From Phytophthora hibernalis (lineage: Eukaryota; Oomycota; Peronosporomycetes; Peronosporales; Peronosporaceae), in contig JAAKBF010000171.1 of the NCBI GenBank assembly GCA_012656075.1, positions 1,488,001-1,552,000 on the forward strand: a DNA stretch of 64,000 bases, given 5' to 3'. Within the stretch, counting starts at the first letter, position 1. Each line of letters starts with the position of its first letter. Below, in pieces: positions 22,097-34,000 of this stretch. A program made the position numbers and the translations under genes. The notes beneath the pieces are model-generated. The model made no database searches and was not told where the DNA came from. It worked only from the letters and a program-made list of their open reading frames with translations.

Positions 22097-22827
22097 TCGG
22101 ATTATAATACTTGTGCTCCGTAGCCGACATGTGGAAATGACAGTGTTGTTGGCGGAGCTGAAATGCCGTAAGCATCGAGCCGGCGAGGCAATGATAGTAG
22201 CATGCCTCGAGGACTTGGCGGAGGCCTTTCACCTCTGCGACGAAACCAAAAATTGGTCCAATGCACAGTCATGCGCGTTGAAGTCATCTGCCCTTCTCGA
22301 AGACCATCAAGACCGAAGGCGAAGAGTTCTCTCACCACTGTAGCGTGCAGGAATCTCGGCGAGCCACGCCTGCACAGTGCGATTTCTACTCGCGATTCGG
22401 ACCGGAGCGTGAGCTGATTTCTATTTTGACCCGCTAGCGTAGTGCGCTGATCTCGCAATGGGGCAATAAGTGGCACAATGGCATCATTCAACCCTAGCCA
22501 ACATTCGCTGCGAATGCATGCCATTTACGTTCTCGAAAAAACTGCGCAAACCAGCGCCATAAAGCTGCTTCACCGTGATCGGCTCCAAGATTCACGTGCT
22601 TATCAACACAATAATCTCTACAGTGTACACTACGGTATACAAACGAGTATCTGGCTGCGGTATCGAGTCGTCGTCATCCGACTCAAGTCTCAAAACTTAC
22701 CATCATTCCTGCCCCGCACAAAGAAAGCGAGTGACCAATTACATGTGGCCCATTCGCCTTCCTTCCTCACACTGCACAGCTACAGTAGCCTACAGACAGC
22801 GTTGGACCTCCAGAAGAGCGACGCATC

Positions 22828-22845
22828 CCTCCATTCCGCATTCTA
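22828..22845 (+). promoter_or_regulatory. Initiator plus flanking promoter region
   Basis: CCCTCCATTCCGCATTCT fits the composite oomycete core promoter (GCTCATTYYNCAWTTT-like) and lies 34 bases before the ATG at 22879. Confidence 0.5.
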
Positions 22846-22878
22846 TTCGACAGCTCAGACCCAGACCCGACCAATTCA

Positions 22879-23309
22879 ATGCCCACCCCCGACTCGTCCC
22901 CAGACTCACTCTGCGAGCGCCTCCAGCAGCTTCGCCAGCGCCTGCGCAGTCGAGCGGACGACGCCGTGGGTCTCCCGTGTCTGCTGCAGTCGTGGAAGAA
23001 GCGCATCGAGGCCATGGACGACGACAGAGACAGACACAGAGGCTCCCACCGCCGCAGAGCTTGCCACGCGACGTCCAGCGACGAGGCGGCGGCGGCTTCT
23101 TTGGCTCCGTGCGGCGGCTTCCCTCGTTCCCATCCGAAGCTGGAGCGACAGCAGGCTGCGTGCAAACTGTCGGCCATCTGGAGCAGCTTCTCGTCGCTCT
23201 CTCCGCCGCCGTCGCCCGAGATCTACGCCAAACCAAGAGGCAGGAGACCCCGTACGACAGGTGGCACGCAGAGCAGGCGCCGGAGGACCAGAGGAAGTCC
23301 CCGTTGTGA
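22879..23309 (+). CDS. Small hypothetical protein, one frame change
   Basis: I do not recognise the family. The ATG at 22879 (MPTPDSSPDSLCERLQQLRQ) follows a good initiator. The first frame gives a helical, possibly coiled-coil region (RLQQLRQRLRSRADDAVG and QSWKKRIEAMDDDRDRHRG). Around 23160 the protein-like reading passes to the next frame (QTVGHLEQLLVALSAAVARD, then QTKRQETPYDRWHAEQAPED) and stops at 23309. The change again equals one missing base. Length would be about 143 residues, charged and rich in Arg/Gln, with no signal peptide or membrane segment. A single uninterrupted alternative runs on to 23433, but its C-terminal half is Arg-rich and low-quality. A function cannot be proposed. 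Confidence 0.45.
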
Positions 23310-24323
23310 AGTTTTAGAGAATTTTGGCACAATAAATAGCGATATTTATCAGGCTTTCCTTGCGCAGTTCGCTGGGTTTGACGCTGCCGTAATCGCGGTT
23401 ATCCCCAGTGAACCCAGCCATAGGATAAATTAAAGGATGAAAAGTTTGTTGCATTCTCTTCGCAACAGTTTATTAGTAGAGATTTCATGACCAGAAACTA
23501 TTTATACGAACTGAGGAACGGATGTCATCTAGTTACAAATCATTGAAGTCGGAGATCTTGAAAACCCTGAGAGCGGTGACACAACCCTCAGCCGAGCAAG
23601 GTGACCCTGCTTGGTCCTGGGTTTAAGCCCGCGTGCTGCGCACGGATCTTTAAACCACAGGCGTTGTTTCGGCTTGCCGAGCGAGTTGAGATTCACCCCT
23701 CCTCAATTTTGTAGTAGAAAAGGGCCAACAAATAGCCCACATACAAAACTAAGTGAATCCAGTTTGTAATAATAGTCACTTTCATCTGCAAAACGTTGAT
23801 AATCAGACAAAACTCGGGTAGACGTAATATTCAATAGTTGAACGGTTCTATCTGTAGTTATTCGGCATGGTTACGTCCAAAACCGTAAATAGTATGTCAT
23901 CCCCGCATTGGTGCCTTCAACATTCACTCCTGCGTTCGAGCCCCACACACGTCTTGCTGAAAACTGCTTGTTCTACACCGAGAGGTATGCGTGCTGCTGT
24001 GCAAGGGTGGTCGAGGCTAATATCCAGCTATTAGCGCAGCTGCAAGGGTGATAGGGCGACCAGGTCTCGCTATATGGGCTTCTTTCGTCGTGGAGGACAC
24101 AGACAACCAAGAAGACTGCAGAGTGCCCAAGATACAGTCATGTCATTGCGAACGCCAAAGTGGGAAAGCTGGAACGGCATGTGCTGAAGAACTGCCCAGG
24201 CTAGTCGGTGTGTGAACGGAACGAGTACCTCGAGAGTACTGGACAGCGACAAACCAAAAAGCTCGAGTAAGCGTCGACTCGATCCCCTCCTGTGAAGCAG
24301 AATCCGAAGCAAGCAGCAGCAGG
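23310..24323. other. Intergenic with a dispersed repeat copy
   Basis: Holds copy 2 of the repeat at 23513-23702. Otherwise short frames only. 24070-24323 may belong to the 5' part of the hAT element that follows. Confidence 0.4.
23513..23702 (+). repeat. Dispersed repeat, copy 2
   Basis: Direct copy of 7419-7643, shorter by about 31 bases after AAGTCGGAGAT. Identity is high in blocks such as GACCCTGCTTGGTCCTGGGT. Confidence 0.65.
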
Positions 24324-25683
24324 TTGGGCGGGATGACTCAGGAAGAGTTTAACGTGAGCGTCGCGAACTACATTTTTCGTTCTGGCTCGTCATTCCGCAT
24401 GGTCGAGCGCCCCAGCTTCATTGAGTTTGCGTTGAAAACACAACCTGGACTCACGGTCCCGTCCCGCCCCGTTGTGTCTGGCCGTCTTTTAGACGATGCT
24501 TTTGGGCTTGAGATGAAGAATTTGGTGGAGCTGCTCGGTGATATGCCGTACGTTGCGGTCGCAGTTGATGGGGGTAAGGCCGTTGACCACCAGAAAAAAA
24601 TTCGTGCTCGTCGCCCCGAACATGAAGCCGAAGTACTGGACGACAGTTGTGACTGGAGCAGATTCGCAAACCGCTGAATATATCGCGGAGCTAATTCTCA
24701 CAGTAGTAGACGAAGTGGACGTTGCAGTCGGCCGGAAAGGTTTGTCTCCGGCGTCGTCACCGACAACGCTAAAGCAATACAAGCTTCTTGGTAAATTCTG
24801 GAGAAGAAGAGGGCTTGATTTGCGCTGGATGTAAAGCGCATACACACTCCAAGACATTGGCAAACTCGACATGGTGAAAGAGACGATGGATAAAGTAACA
24901 CGAGTTGCAACATACTTTTTGCAGCGGGGTCGCTTGTACGCGAGGTTCGAGCAAGAACGCAAAGCTGTTGTTCATCGACGGAAAAACAAAGCATTCAACC
25001 GGACCCTTACGCTGCCAGTTGCTACCCGATGGTACTCGGCGTACAACAGTCTTGTCAGTGTGGTCAAGAACAGAGAGGCAATCGTCGGTGTGTTCGACGA
25101 CAGCGAATTCATATTCATGGAGAAGTACAAGCACAAGTCAAAGCAAAAGACGAACCCATCAACTGAAAAGCGAAAACGCAGTGCTAAGTCCAGGCTGGAC
25201 AATGAATTTCAAGTTGTGAGCAGAATCGTAGAAGACACTTCGCTATGGTTGATTGGAAAGCAAGTCATGAAGCTGCTCCGATTATTGAAAAATTGATGAC
25301 GATTGCGACAAGGCCTTGGAGCATATCCGCGAGGTTGCAGGCCGTCTCGGATTCAGCAAGGAACAGTAGGAAGCGGTTTAGCGGGAGGTCTTTTTGGACA
25401 TCAACTGCGATTGGACACCTGAACAGCGGCGAGCTGAGGGCCGCACGTCCCACTTACAGTGGTGGGGAAGAATCGACTGAAGTTTCCGTCGCTGTTTGAT
25501 CTCGCACGCAGAGTCTTCACGATGCCAACATCGTCTGCGGCTGCTGAAAGAAGCTGGAGTATACACAAATTCATCCACAGCAAACTGAGAAATCGACTGT
25601 TGTCGGAGGCGGTATGCAAGCTGGTTTTCATCTACTCAACTCACGCGGAAGGAAATGGATCTCTCAACATCGAGAGCGTCTAG
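24324..25683 (+). pseudogene. hAT-family transposase, broken
   Basis: The order and motifs suit a hAT transposase. The N-terminal part (GMTQEEFNVSVANYIFRSGS, then FIEFALKTQPGLTVPSRPVV) is followed near 24590 by a frame change into KFVLVAPNMKPKYWTTVVTG and VTDNAKAIQ-like sequence. The middle has RTLTLPVATRWYSAYNSLVS (the TRW-type block). The C-terminal dimerisation region reads LARRVFTMPTSSAAAERSWS then HKFIHSKLRNRLLSEAVCKL (about 25500-25620). There are several frame changes (about 24590, 24830, 25290 and 25500). Terminal inverted repeats and an 8-bp duplication were not found. Inactive. Confidence 0.75.
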
Positions 25684-27078
25684 TCGCCGTTAGAAGATTG
25701 GAGCGATAAAGACAGCGACTACGACAGCGATGCGTTCGAGGATCGCAATGCAGAGAGCTCGACGAATGATATCTATCGACAGCAGCACTTGTGATGGTGG
25801 CGAAGCCAGTTCTGCTTCTTACGCGGTGGACCACAGCTTGGAGTATGATGGCTCCCAGTTGTGAAGCTGACAGCATGCTTTCCATCTACAGACACCAATT
25901 TTGCTTTCAAATTTAATACAACACCTCGAGTTCCTAACCTTTGAATACGCTAGACGTGCTTAACATGCTGGTGTCGATCACTGGCTTTTGAAGCGGATTA
26001 AACCGAATGAATCTGATTGATCTGGTAAATAAATCTCGTTTGGTAGCGGACAAAAGCAACACTAGCTACAAAGGCCGCTTTAGTTCTTACCGGCGTGGCA
26101 CGTATTAGGTGTCCTTCAATCTCAAATTTGTCCCCTACAACATATCGTCTGATCAGGATAAAAATATGTGTTTGATTTGAAATGAGTATTGGGTCGGCGA
26201 TGACGACTATGTTAAGATGCTGGTAGAAGTAACAGATATGTCGTACGAGACAGCTGACCACTATTTTTGGCTCCCATAAACCTCTCCATACAACCCCCAA
26301 GTTATCTTTCATCCTACCCTCGTTTGGTAGGATAAAACGCGTTGTGTAAACCACATCAAAAATTATTTTATCCTATTTCGTAGTATAAATTTCACTGATG
26401 CTAAGGTTACAAGGTAAAAGAAGACCGTAGTGAATGTGAGCTCTTACTATTAATAGTGCCCCGACAACTTTATCGATTTTGAGTGCGAATGTCGTACGAC
26501 ATGTACATGTACTGTAGTATTTTAATACTACAGTAACTCGCACTGCCCCTAACAGGTCGCAATGTGTTGGCACGACGGACTTAACCTTTCGGCCCGAGTA
26601 TATACTTCGTAGTATTTTATGGAATAGTAGTACGTACTATTATGACAAACAATTTTTTTGTTGTAGTCATACTACTACCCAATAGTGGAGTTTGCAATGT
26701 GAGTACTAGAATCCTCGGAGTGAAGTACTATTGTAGAATGAAAGTAAAATTTTCCTCGTGGCGCTTGTGCTTAGCAGTTCCGTTCTCAAGTGATGCAGAT
26801 CATTCTGGGCCATATATATAGACATAGATCAAATACACCGCCTAATAAATATTACAATTCGCATGTCTTCTTAGAGTGTAACAAAATATACAGCTTTTTC
26901 GATGGGTAAAATCCGGATCCACAAGGTTATGCGTTTTCAGAGCTGGATAGGGCTGTGAAAAGCTCACGTTCAATCTCGTTTCATCGTCAAGCTGCACGAA
27001 GACGCGGTCTGGTAAGTGCGTGTCGATCGAACCTCGACGCAGCAATTACGCTGCGCATGCTGCAGCTTCTAACCATGG
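25684..27078. other. AT-rich region with palindromes, no recognisable gene
   Basis: No family recognised in short frames (for example 25998-26354, -). Contains the palindrome at 26511-26534 and the smaller palindromes GTCGTACGAC and ATGTACAT just before it. Confidence 0.45.
26511..26534. repeat. 24-bp palindrome
   Basis: ACTGTAGTATT / AATACTACAGT around a TT centre. The core TATTTTAATA is the same as in the palindrome at 14889-14920. Confidence 0.9.
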
Positions 27079-27170
27079 ATGCGTCTTGATGTCGCCGGGT
27101 CGGACGAATTAGCCTGTGGGTTCTTCGATGTTGATGGGGGCGACACCGATGAGTCGAGGTCGGCTTCTAC

Positions 27171-27773
27171 TTGTACTTCGACATCATTCGGACCTCGATT
27201 TCCACTGAGGCTTCGGCGCCAACGTCGACGGCGACCACTACTGCCTCATCAGGGGTGGGTGGGTCCGACTCGGGAGAAGTCGCCGGTGATGTTGGGTCTG
27301 CTATTTACGTTGAGGCCTCAAAGTGTGGCTCGCTTGGTATGGCTAAGAATTACTCTAAGTGGGAATTGTTGGGCATGGACGAGGACTCAGGTGTGGCTCT
27401 CTTGAAATGGACTAGACTACCAAATCCTGCACCAAGTACACAGGGTCCACAACGGGCATCATCATCGATTGTATTCAATGTACGGCTACTGTTGGAACAG
27501 TGCCACCGCGAGCTTAGATACATAGAGGGTTGTTGGAACGATGGTCCCGCACGCTTAGAGACGCAGAGCCCGATAGTATTCAAGATGCTCCTACTGTTGG
27601 ATCGTTTGAACCGCAAGCACGGTGATGTGGAGCACAGATCTCGACGAGCTTTCCTGCTATGGCTGGCACACTTTCCGGTTGTCATAGGCCGGAACGACTG
27701 GCATTACTATAGACAACAACCGTTTAATCAACCTCTTGCAAATTTTCCCGCCCGGACTACAAGACAAAGATAA
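27171..27773 (+). CDS. Unrecognised ORF with an internal duplication
   Basis: A 200-codon frame (MYFDIIRTSISTEASAPTST...) with a Thr/Ser/Gly-rich first part and a more structured second part. It contains two copies of a diverged unit: SSIVFNVRLLLEQCHRELRY and SPIVFKMLLLLDRLNRKHGD, 114 bases apart. The first codon is probably not ATG in the genome (the frame opens with a TTG-type codon), so the true start is unknown. An overlapping frame at 27079-27405 is also open. I recognise no family. It could be a transposon-encoded protein or a chance frame over a duplicated sequence. Confidence 0.3.
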   Translation: MYFDIIRTSISTEASAPTSTATTTASSGVGGSDSGEVAGDVGSAIYVEASKCGSLGMAKNYSKWELLGMDEDSGVALLKWTRLPNPAPSTQGPQRASSSIVFNVRLLLEQCHRELRYIEGCWNDGPARLETQSPIVFKMLLLLDRLNRKHGDVEHRSRRAFLLWLAHFPVVIGRNDWHYYRQQPFNQPLANFPARTTRQR

Positions 27774-28359
27774 CGTCGGCGCAATCGTCCCAATCCTTCT
27801 CGTCAGAGGACCCTGCAGCCTCCATTATACAATTCTAGATTAAGTGGCTTTCGTGAAACATCTATTAAAAGATCACTATTCTTCGATTCACGCGGTGAGA
27901 TGATGAGCTGTGCTGTGCAGGGATTCCCGGAGTGCGATGAGCTCAAGGCGGAACGATGGGGCGTTTGCGGCAAGACCATTCATCACAAGTGCTCAATCAG
28001 TGTTTTGGAAGCCACCGACTTGGACCTGAGTATATTTATTCCCTTTCTGTTTCTCCCGGCCCTTACCAGTTCACACTACGCTGTAAATTATGCTGTTAAT
28101 CTTATGAGCAGATGGTCCACCCTAGCCACGGACTGGCTGCTCCAGCTGTATCCCGCTAAAGATATCCCTGTCATCCGCAAGGTTTCCTCGAAAACACACT
28201 CAACCAATATTTGGACTGGATCACACTCTGCTTCCTGTCAGAAACATATGCAAATGGTTAGAACTTGATATTAGTATAAGTATACTGGTGCTATTTAGTG
28301 GCAGCCAAGGCCAACTTAGGAAAAGAGAACCCAACCGAATGAATAGCTGGGGACGGCAC
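27774..28359. other. No recognisable gene
   Basis: A + frame at 27900-28268 has a Cys/His pattern (CDELKAERWGVCGKTIHHKC) that may be a decayed zinc finger. No family named. Confidence 0.35.
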
Positions 28360-29517
28360 TCACTTTTGAATTAGCTGCCCCGTCTGACGGATAATAAGCA
28401 CACCACAACGGCCAAGACAACAAAACTGATTCATGCAATTGACGGCAACCGCGGCTTGGCCTGCCACATCGCGAAATGTATTGTGTAAAACCGACTTGAC
28501 TAAATCGTTGATGGCATGTGCGAAACAAAAAACAGAGATCATCTGCGGTCATCGCATAGCCAAAATCCGTCGCGCTCGTGCACATTGACCCGCATTGTCA
28601 GTGATAATAACACCAACTTTCCACCCATCTGCAAGTGCTTGCTTCAGCACCTTCTCCAGGTCCTCTGCAATTTCTAACCCGTCATGGCGGTCACCGACCG
28701 CTGAAAGAGCGTAAGTTAACGCTATTTCAAACAGCGTTAATTGAACTCCCAATAAATGATGTTTTGAAATGTTCATCCACACGTCCGAGGTAAGGTTGAT
28801 GAGGCCTTCCGTCCCTGTTTGTATCGTTTTGAGCGCTTCTGTATCCTCATCTTACAGCGTTGCGCGTGTTCTTTTAGCAGCTGTCTACCCAAATCACGGC
28901 GGGAAGTTACACCGGGGCACAAGAGCTCGAGCACACGTAAAACCGATTCATCCTCTATAAACTGATCTGACAGTTGATTGGCGGCGTGCATCTCCACAAG
29001 AGAACATTCGATTCGCTTGATTTCACTGCTCGAGAATTGTCGCTTTTGTTTCTTTTTCTGACCTTGTTTTTGCACTCCAGGGACTACGATTTCCGATCAT
29101 CAGGGCTCGTCGTGTTTGGGGGCAGAGTAATATACGGGATCCAACTCGTACAGGCCGTGCAGCACACGGAGATCTCGTGCGCTCGGAAATCGACTGGGGA
29201 CTTGATGGAGCTGCTGCTGCTGCTGAAGTCACTTCATGTGGCACTGCCGAGGATGATGAGATCGGCGAAACAGGTTGAAGCTGCGAGGACTCATAATACT
29301 AACATCGCGAGAGATGGCTTTTGAAGTTGCGAGGTCTGGCAATTACTGGAATAGGTACCGCGCTTGTGATGTCGCTCTCAAAGGCAGCTCTGCAGAATCG
29401 GCACTCACTGTACATGTAGCCACCTTTCGTCTTCCCCATCTCATCTATCGGCTTGAAATGCGCACCTTCTGGGCAACCTGGACGCGTGCGCTGGCATCGT
29501 ATCTTCACCTTGAATAG
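28360..29517 (-). pseudogene. hAT-like transposase (DUF659 type) with BED-like finger, truncated
   Basis: On the - strand the order is a BED-like N-terminal finger (CRFCRAAFESDITSAVPIPV then FKSHLSRC, about 29410-29300), a helical segment (IECSLVEMHAANQLSDQFIE, about 28990) and the DUF659-type catalytic part (MWMNISKHHLLGVQLTLFEI, then WKVGVIITDNAGQCARARRI, about 28782-28560). After a frame change comes CFAHAINDLVKSVLHNTF. The C-terminal dimerisation domain is missing and there are at least three frame changes. Inactive. It is separate from the + strand hAT pieces at 24.3 and 35.4 kb. Confidence 0.65.
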
Positions 29518-29570
29518 TCAGACAGTAAATGTGAGGCTCAGGAGTTAATAGTAGCGAAGAAAATCGAGTA

Positions 29571-29735
29571 CAGTACTATCCCTCGTTATGCGCACCTCGA
29601 TAATCCAATACTCCGCCAAATCAATTTAAACAACATATCCTTTTTAAACCAAATCGCTGCAATATTTTTGTTCTATATCTAATCCATCTAAAATCACTTT
29701 GCTGAACCCACTGCGCATAACGAGGGGTAGCACTG
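29571..29735. mobile_element. Mariner-type MITE, 165 bp
   Basis: Inverted ends CAGTACTATCCCTCGTTATG (left) and CATAACGAGGGGTAGCACTG (right, ends at 29735), flanked by TA on both sides (29569-29570 and 29736-29737). The CAGT ends and TA duplication suit a Tc1/mariner-mobilised MITE. No coding capacity. Confidence 0.75.
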
Positions 29736-29849
29736 TAGTAATGTTACTGGCATTATTCGGGCATTTTCACTGACATATACTTATGTTAGTACTGATTTTA
29801 AAAAGGGACTTGTAGTAGTCATATTAGTATTATTACTCTCAGTACTAAT

Positions 29850-30317
29850 TATGCGTCAACAGCCTTTTGGGCGCCCTTCTTCATCTTCACGGCCTTGTCC
29901 CTGTAGCGTAGCAACAGTTGCTTATCGGCGCGTCTGCCGTCCGTCCTCGTCTACAGGGGACCCACGAATATTCCTTCTGTTGACAAGATCTGCTACTAGA
30001 ACACTGACGACGCGAGTTTGGCGAGATGGATGCGCACCAGCAGTGAAATAGAGGGAAATTATCCTTCCCTCGTCACAGAAGCACTGCAGCACTCCGGCGT
30101 GTCTGTACAGGTCCAAAAATGACCAGTTCATACATTTGTGCCCATCGATGGACATGGCCTTGGATATGTCTTCCTTGGTCTTGCCACTGGCAACATCCGT
30201 CCAATCAGACTGTAACCCGAGCCACACTTCCATGATGGCGTTCACCCTCGCGTTGATCTCGGATTCCTTCACCTCTTCCCTCGATTTGAGTCCTAAACAG
30301 CAACTCATCTTTGGCAT
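29850..30317 (-). CDS. Unrecognised ORF, possible frame change near its end
   Basis: The ATG at 30317 opens MPKMSCCLGLKSREEVKESE, then ARVNAIMEVWLGLQSDWTDV and SFLDLYRHAGVLQCFCDEGR, ending in frame at 29922. Just past that, another frame gives the protein-like tail ADKQLLLRYRDKAVKMKKGA ending at 29850, so a frame change near 29930 is possible. The composition is host-like, not low-complexity. No family recognised, no signal peptide, no intron seen. It sits between a MITE and a copia element. Confidence 0.4.
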
Positions 30318-31078
30318 CCCACCCAGTTGAAACGGGAGAAGAAAACGGGGGTGGCATGTTTTGGCTGAGTAGGCTGCTCTAAGTCGGAACTTACCCTAAA
30401 CTACAACACTCCCACAAAAGAGACACTCAACCGATACTTGCTTCGAATTAGCAAAATCTGCTTTGTAGGATCTCTTTGCATCCGTCTTGTATAGCTGTAG
30501 GTGTCTTATAATAAGTATAATTTTGTATGGCCTTGTGAGGGTACCATAAACCAAATGACATCGATTTGACCTTAATGAACCTACTTAATGACACTCTTGC
30601 CAACTGAAGCTAACTTTTCCACAAAGTAGCTTGACAGATTACCTTATTCATGTGTTCTAAACTAAATCCCAGAACCTTGTGCTCTTGTTTGCAGAACTGA
30701 GATGAGGGTCCCAAATCTTAATTCCTGTCTGACGGTCTTATCTAAAACTTATCTCATGATGTGCAACAAATAAAGTATTATCTTATGATGCGCATCACAT
30801 GCCCAATACACAATGTGCTACAGCAATATAATAGAAAAAGTGGTTTGACGGTTCTTTATTTCCATATCGTATAAACTCATTCCATGAAACTTATAGCTTA
30901 ATTTGCAAAACTGAGATGGGGGTCCCAAATCTTAACTCTTGTCTGACGACCTTTCCTGAAACTTTATCTTATGATAGGCAGCTCAAACAAATTATAGGAA
31001 GGTGTTAATTGAATCTATTAACATGATTTGCAGTGCCTAGTTACCGACGTCGCCAGCGCAACAGAGGGACTGTACCGC
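30318..31078. other. Copia 3' flank with direct repeats, no gene
   Basis: Downstream of the copia pol frame (which is on the - strand), so probably its 3' untranslated region and LTR. Contains the direct repeat listed next. LTR ends could not be fixed. Confidence 0.4.
30686..30978. repeat. Direct repeat, two copies about 215 bp apart
   Basis: 30686-30765 and 30901-30978 share ACTGAGATGNGGGTCCCAAA TCTTAA and CTTGTCTGACG-like blocks. Possibly tandem repeats within a copia LTR. Confidence 0.6.
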
Positions 31079-34000
31079 TTAGTTTGCCTGCACATTTTCG
31101 CTACTTTTCTCGGCTTCAAGGTTTCTCACACCCATAAGCTCTCGTAGCTTGCAGAATTGTTCTTGCGGTAGCGCCTTTGTCAACGCATCTGCTACCATAT
31201 CTGTGGTATTACAGTACGTTATATCTATACGTTCTCTTTCATACGCTTCACGAGCATACAAGTATCTTGTCTCAATATGTTTAGTCGACGAATGACTAGC
31301 AGGATTATTTACTATACTTATGGCTGCTGTATTGTCGCACCAACAATAAATTGGCTGTTTCTGTTGCCACCCTAGTTCCTTTAGAAGTAGCCATAACCAT
31401 TCGCTTTCCTTAACGCCCTCACTTACGGCAACTAGTTCAGCCTGAGCTGTGTGAAACTGACCATATCTTGTCTACAACTCTTCCAAGAGACACATGCATC
31501 AGCGAGTATTGACACGTAACCTGTAACTGATTTATGGTCCTCATTAGCATTTGCGAAGCTCGCATCTGTGTATAGTTCATAGACTACCTCTTTGTTAGTT
31601 CCTTCATATACTAACCCATACATCGATGTTTCTTTCAGATACTTAAGCACTCTCTGTGCAGCTCTCCAATGAGACTTGTTATAACAAGAGAGGAATTTAC
31701 TTAATTCCCTTACAGCATTTGCAATATCAGGCCTAGTTCCTCTAACCAGATACATGAGAGAGCCTACCCGTCCACGGTAGTCCTACGGCTGTGCTGCAAT
31801 AGCTTCAGCGCTGAGGTTTGTCTCTTTTTCCAATGTAATACTTGCTGCCTGAGGTGTGGCTACAATTGTGCAGTCCATCATATCAAACTTTTCTAGCAAG
31901 TCCAGAATGTACTTATGTTGTGATAGACTGAGTTACTTACGTGATCTATCTCATCGGATCTCCATTTTCAACAAATAATGGACCTCACCAAGATCCTTCA
32001 TTTTAAAGCGTTCTGACTGTTTTGTCTTAATTTCATTTACAGCTGAAATCCTAGAGCCAGCAAGGGTTAAGTCATCCACATATACACATATTAAGACGAC
32101 GTCGGTTACTCCATTAACCTCCCACTTTTTCTTGTACAAACAGTATTCCTTTTTGCATCGAGAAAACCTAATGACTCAAAAAGGTGTGCAACACCCTGTA
32201 CCGAATTCGGGGAGCCTGCTTCAGTCCATATAGGCTCTTAATTAGCTTACAGACTTTACCATTATGACGTTGCCTTAATCTGAGAGGTGGAACCATGTAT
32301 ATTTCCTCTAACAGTTCCCCATTTAGAAACGCAGTTGACACATCCATTTGGTGAATGTGAAAATCCTCTATTGCCGCAATTGCGAGCACTAATCTCAAAG
32401 ACTCATATCGGGCTACCGGTGAGAATATCTCTCCGTAGTCAATTCCAAATCGCTGGGTATTCCCTATAACCACTAGTCGCGCTTTAAATCGCTCAACAGA
32501 CTCATCTGCATGATATTTTACATCTAAAACCCAGTGACAGCCTAAAGCCTTGCGTCCTTTCGGTAGATCAACCATCTTCCAAGTCTGATTTTCTAAGATC
32601 GCCTGATACTCAATTTCTAATGCACCAAGCCATGATTCACGGTATGGTCCTGCTAATGCCGCCTTTAGTGATTTCTATATACCAATGGTATACGAGCTCT
32701 GCTTACTTTGAACCCTAAAATCGGGTTTATTGTTACCTCATATCCACTAAGTCTTGGGCTTCGTCGCCTCTTACGCAATGCACGTGGCTTATGGTGGTGT
32801 TCCGCACGGCCCATATCCTTTTGTGTGTCTATTACCATTTCGGTACATATTGACCTTTCTACGACATGAGAAGACGACTCGTCACTATGACTAACATTCG
32901 ACTTTTCATCCTCGTCATACTGAGTGACATCAGCTCCCACATCTCCCACTTGGCGTTGACGGGTCTTTAGACGGGTTGTCTTTGCCACTTGTGCACGCTC
33001 TAATATCTTCCTTTTCTATAGAGGTTAGCGCATGGTTCCTGTTTGGAAACGACCTGGCTATCACAGCCGACTGACCAACTGTATCAAACTTAACACTTCG
33101 AGCTACCAATAATACATTGTGGACAGTATCTAGCAATCGGTAACCCTTATAATAGTTTGCAAGACCGAGGAACTTGCACTCTAACCTCTTGAGCTCAATT
33201 TCTTATCCTTTCTCTTAGTATTTGGGATATGAGCATAACATACACTTCCCCATATTTGAAGTATATTACCATTCGGCTTTTTACCATGTAATGCTTCGTA
33301 GGGCGAAGTGTTTCCAAGTCTAGAAGTTGGAATTCTATTCGACACTTCAACGGCGTATTTTGTAGCCTCTGGCCACCAGTGTGCTGGCATAGCCGCTGTT
33401 AGAAGTGAACTCCTTACTTGCCTCATTAATGTCAGATGACAGCGCTCCACGCTCCCATTCTCTTCTTGACATTCTACATTTGATTTCTCAAAACTGATAC
33501 CTTTTGACTGTAGAAATGTCCTCATTTTCTGATTGACAAATTTTGTACCGCCATCACTTCTAATCCGTTTTATTTCATAGTGATGCTGTTTTTGTAGTAA
33601 CAGTATGAGATTAACCGCATGACTGTAAACTTTTTTGTAGACCTCATCACAAATACCCACTTATAAGAAGTTGCATCGTCCACAATTGCTAACGTGTACT
33701 GATAACCGTATCCACCATAGTTACCACTAACTTTCATTTTTCCCATAGTGTCCATGTGCAAAGTGTGCAATGGCTGCTGAGATCGAGTCCCTTTTTATTT
33801 CTATATGACATGCGTGTCGAGTTAGAAAGTTCGCAACTCGCACAAAAGAAAGGAATATATTTTAGCTCACTCTGGGGTATATGAGGAATTCCTTCAGCTA
33901 ACTTATGACCAAATGTTTCTATTAGTCTGGTCCTGTGGACGTGACCAAGTCTAAGATGCCATTTTTGCATCAACGCAACTTTTGTGCCGCTGTAAAGCTC

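Larger units (their letters stand above)
21590..22827. other. Intergenic with nested inverted repeats
   Basis: No recognised gene. A + frame at 22113-22343 and a - frame at 22102-22524 have no family signature. Two structured inverted repeats (21964-22010 and 22048-22096) are listed separately. Confidence 0.45.

Noticed and set aside
22478..23317. 279-codon frame starting at 22478
   Set aside because: Its first part is unstructured and crosses the candidate promoter at 22828; the coding-like part is better explained by the start at 22879.
23920..23950. Possible tRNA T-arm (GCGTTCGAGCCCC)
   Set aside because: No acceptor, D or anticodon arms could be fitted around it.
30686..30978. CRISPR-like array
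   Set aside because: Only two diverged copies with a long spacer, in eukaryotic retroelement flank.
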